Below are positions 62,791-64,000 of a stretch of 64,000 nucleotides of DNA, one piece after another. The first letter of the stretch is position 1. Every line of letters starts with the position of its first letter. Origin of the DNA: Streptococcus suis (GTDB lineage: Bacteria; Bacillota; Bacilli; Lactobacillales; Streptococcaceae); contig NZ_POIZ01000087.1 of the NCBI RefSeq assembly GCF_002960425.1, positions 1-64,000 on the forward strand, written 5' to 3'. Position numbers and translations under genes: made by a program. Below the pieces are notes generated by a model. That model had not been told where the DNA came from. It ran no database searches and saw only the letters and a list, made by a program, of their open reading frames with translations.

Positions 62791-63025
62791 GTATTCAGTT
62801 CCTTTCTAAATAATTGGAAAGAACACACTTCTTGTTAGCCTGTAGGGCGTGTTCAGTTCCTTTCTGTAATATGCAGGTCATGAAACAGGCACAGTTCGTA
62901 GCCCGTATTCAATTCCTTTCTAAATATTTGACCGAACACACTTCCAGTTAGCTTCTAGGGCGTGTTCAGTTCCTTTCTGTAATATGTAGGTCATGAAACA
63001 GGCACAGTTCGTAGCCTGTTTTCAG
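62775..63025 (-). repeat. 2.2 tandem copies of a ~114-bp unit in the prfA leader
   Basis: Units 62775-62888, 62889-63001 and a fragment 63002-63025. Each unit includes (minus strand) AGAAAGGAACTGAATACGGG and GAACTGAACACGCCC. The first ~16 bp of each unit are the 5' part of the structured element. It fills the tdk-prfA gap; no ORF. Confidence 0.85.
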
Positions 63026-63068
63026 TTTTCAAAAATCGTACCTTCAGCCTTTGAATTATAACCTTGGG

Positions 63069-63644
63069 TTACAATTTAATCTCCGGTGAAAAGTAATGTT
63101 TGCGGCAAACTGGGATGTAGGTTTCGTTTCCACCGATTTGAATCTGGGCACCTTCATAGGTTGGCTTGCCGTCTTGTGTTCGCAACACCATAGTCGCCTT
63201 TTTGGAACAATACTGGCAGATTGTTTTAATCTCATCCAATTTGTCAGCCAAAAGCAACAAATGTTTAGAGCCTTCAAAGAGCTCATTGCGGAAATCATTT
63301 TTCAAGCCAAACGCCATGACTGGTACACCTAGCTCATCCACCACTCGTGCCAAGTCATAGACATGATGACGGCGGAGAAATTGCGCTTCATCAATCAAGA
63401 CACAATAGGGACGTGGCTCCATCTTTTCGATATAGCCAAAAATATCCATCTCATCGTCAATGGCAACAGCCTCTCTTCTCATACCGATACGGCTAGAAAC
63501 AACGCCAAAGGCATCACGAGTGTCCAAGGCAGAGGTCATGATGACAACAGGCTTGCCTTGCTCTTCATAGTTATGGGCTACTTTAAGAATTTCAATGGTT
63601 TTACCAGAATTCATCGTCCCATATTTATAGTATAATTGAGCCAC
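63069..63644 (-). CDS. tdk: Thymidine kinase
   Basis: 191 residues, type II TK: P-loop [20 protein letters not shown] (catalytic Glu), and a zinc site with [11 protein letters not shown] and PVCRKHY. Salvages thymidine to dTMP. First gene of the tdk-prfA-prmC operon, although separated from prfA by the repeat leader. Confidence 0.95.
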   Translation of the reverse strand: MAQLYYKYGTMNSGKTIEILKVAHNYEEQGKPVVIMTSALDTRDAFGVVSSRIGMRREAVAIDDEMDIFGYIEKMEPRPYCVLIDEAQFLRRHHVYDLARVVDELGVPVMAFGLKNDFRNELFEGSKHLLLLADKLDEIKTICQYCSKKATMVLRTQDGKPTYEGAQIQIGGNETYIPVCRKHYFSPEIKL

Positions 63645-63742
63645 TTTTCACTTTCCAATCTTAAAATTTCACTCCTTCCATTTTATCATAATTTGACCAT
63701 TTAGGAAATAGAAAAACAAGCCCGTTTTGAGCTTGTTTGATA

Positions 63743-63967
63743 TTAAGACCAGGGGAATGATAAGAAATTTCCGACACACTCAAAAATGATTTTAGCTACC
63801 TTTGGTTTCCACTTGTAGAGCATAACACATCCATAGATTAAGCTGAGGAAAGAAAAGGTAATCAATAAAGGTCCTTCCCATATACTCTTGGCAAAAACAG
63901 TTGCCACTAGATATAAAGATAATCCAGAGACTAGGAACGATAAAATCATACGGTATTTATAGGCCAT
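63743..63967 (-). CDS. Small two-helix membrane protein
   Basis: 74 residues from the ATG at 63967 (AAGGAGGGAATACTC upstream; the ATG at 63985 contains the ribosome site). Helices at about 8-26 and 33-52 (LLITFSFLSLIYGCVMLYKW). No known family. Divergence from the right edge cannot be judged. Confidence 0.6.
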   Translation of the reverse strand: MAYKYRMILSFLVSGLSLYLVATVFAKSIWEGPLLITFSFLSLIYGCVMLYKWKPKVAKIIFECVGNFLSFPWS

Positions 63968-64000
63968 GAGTATTCCCTCCTTCATAAAGGTAGCATAGCA

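Overview
The window looks like a low-GC Streptococcus chromosome. From recalled gene content and protein sequences it is closest to S. suis, although no search was run. No rRNA, tRNA or CRISPR array was seen. It covers the replication terminus: xerS (42000-43073) sits beside a 31-bp difSL-type site (43123-43153). Genes left of dif run almost entirely on the + strand; the right arm is mixed, with long minus-strand operons.

Layout. 1-3.2 kb: integrase remnant, a HigBA-type toxin-antitoxin pair, threonine aldolase, a nonsense-broken membrane gene and a Ser/Thr-rich anchored protein. 3.3-7.1 kb: cysteine desulfurase-thiI, then two small membrane-protein genes inserted between thiI and a duplicate of its 3' end. 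7.2-13.7 kb: brnQ, rplU-rpmA, a small accessory island of immunity-like genes, then cpsY-lspA-rluD and a YjdM-type protein. 14.4-21.4 kb: a pyrimidine block pyrR-pyrB-carA-carB with a PyrR attenuator before pyrR and elaborate structured leaders before carA and carB. 21.5-24 kb: a membrane protein, an immunity-like protein, and a headless TNT-domain toxin cassette with its probable immunity gene. 24-33.7 kb: rRNA methyltransferase, pcp, a broken SnoaL-like gene, an IS200 remnant and a HAD gene between ~85-bp direct repeats, trmFO, a RelBE-like pair, an AlkZ-like glycosylase, and an esterase-esterase-ATP-grasp operon.

33.7-40.3 kb is a probable antimicrobial-peptide sensing and defence module. 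Two paralogous 45/46-aa peptides sit behind near-identical promoters carrying TTACA-N4-TGTAA boxes, the motif known for BceR-type regulators. They are followed by a TraX-like membrane protein, a NisI/SpaI-like immunity lipoprotein, a BceAB-type ABC exporter, an inserted toxin-antitoxin pair, and the matching response regulator and intramembrane-sensing kinase.

40.4-51 kb: a phosphohexomutase, the xerS/dif terminus, a previously uncalled two-ORF small transcription unit next to dif, an Abi HEPN protein with a short leader RNA, satD-ffh-ylxM, a GntR regulator and guaA. 51-55 kb: tandem repeats, a nonsense-broken PgdA-N-terminus-like gene, an MFS transporter, a glycerophosphodiesterase and an unrecognised 285-aa protein. 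55.3-64 kb (minus strand): a lipoprotein and an SDR, then the housekeeping operon tdk-prfA-prmC-tsaC-GNAT-glyA-nucleoid protein-lysozyme.

The most unusual signal is RNA-level. carA, carB and prfA each carry, ending exactly 16 nt before the start codon, a homologous ~90-nt foldable element with compensatory base changes and no Shine-Dalgarno next to the ATG. The carA and carB leaders also share a 16-bp helix with five compensatory changes and two PyrR-like loops each.
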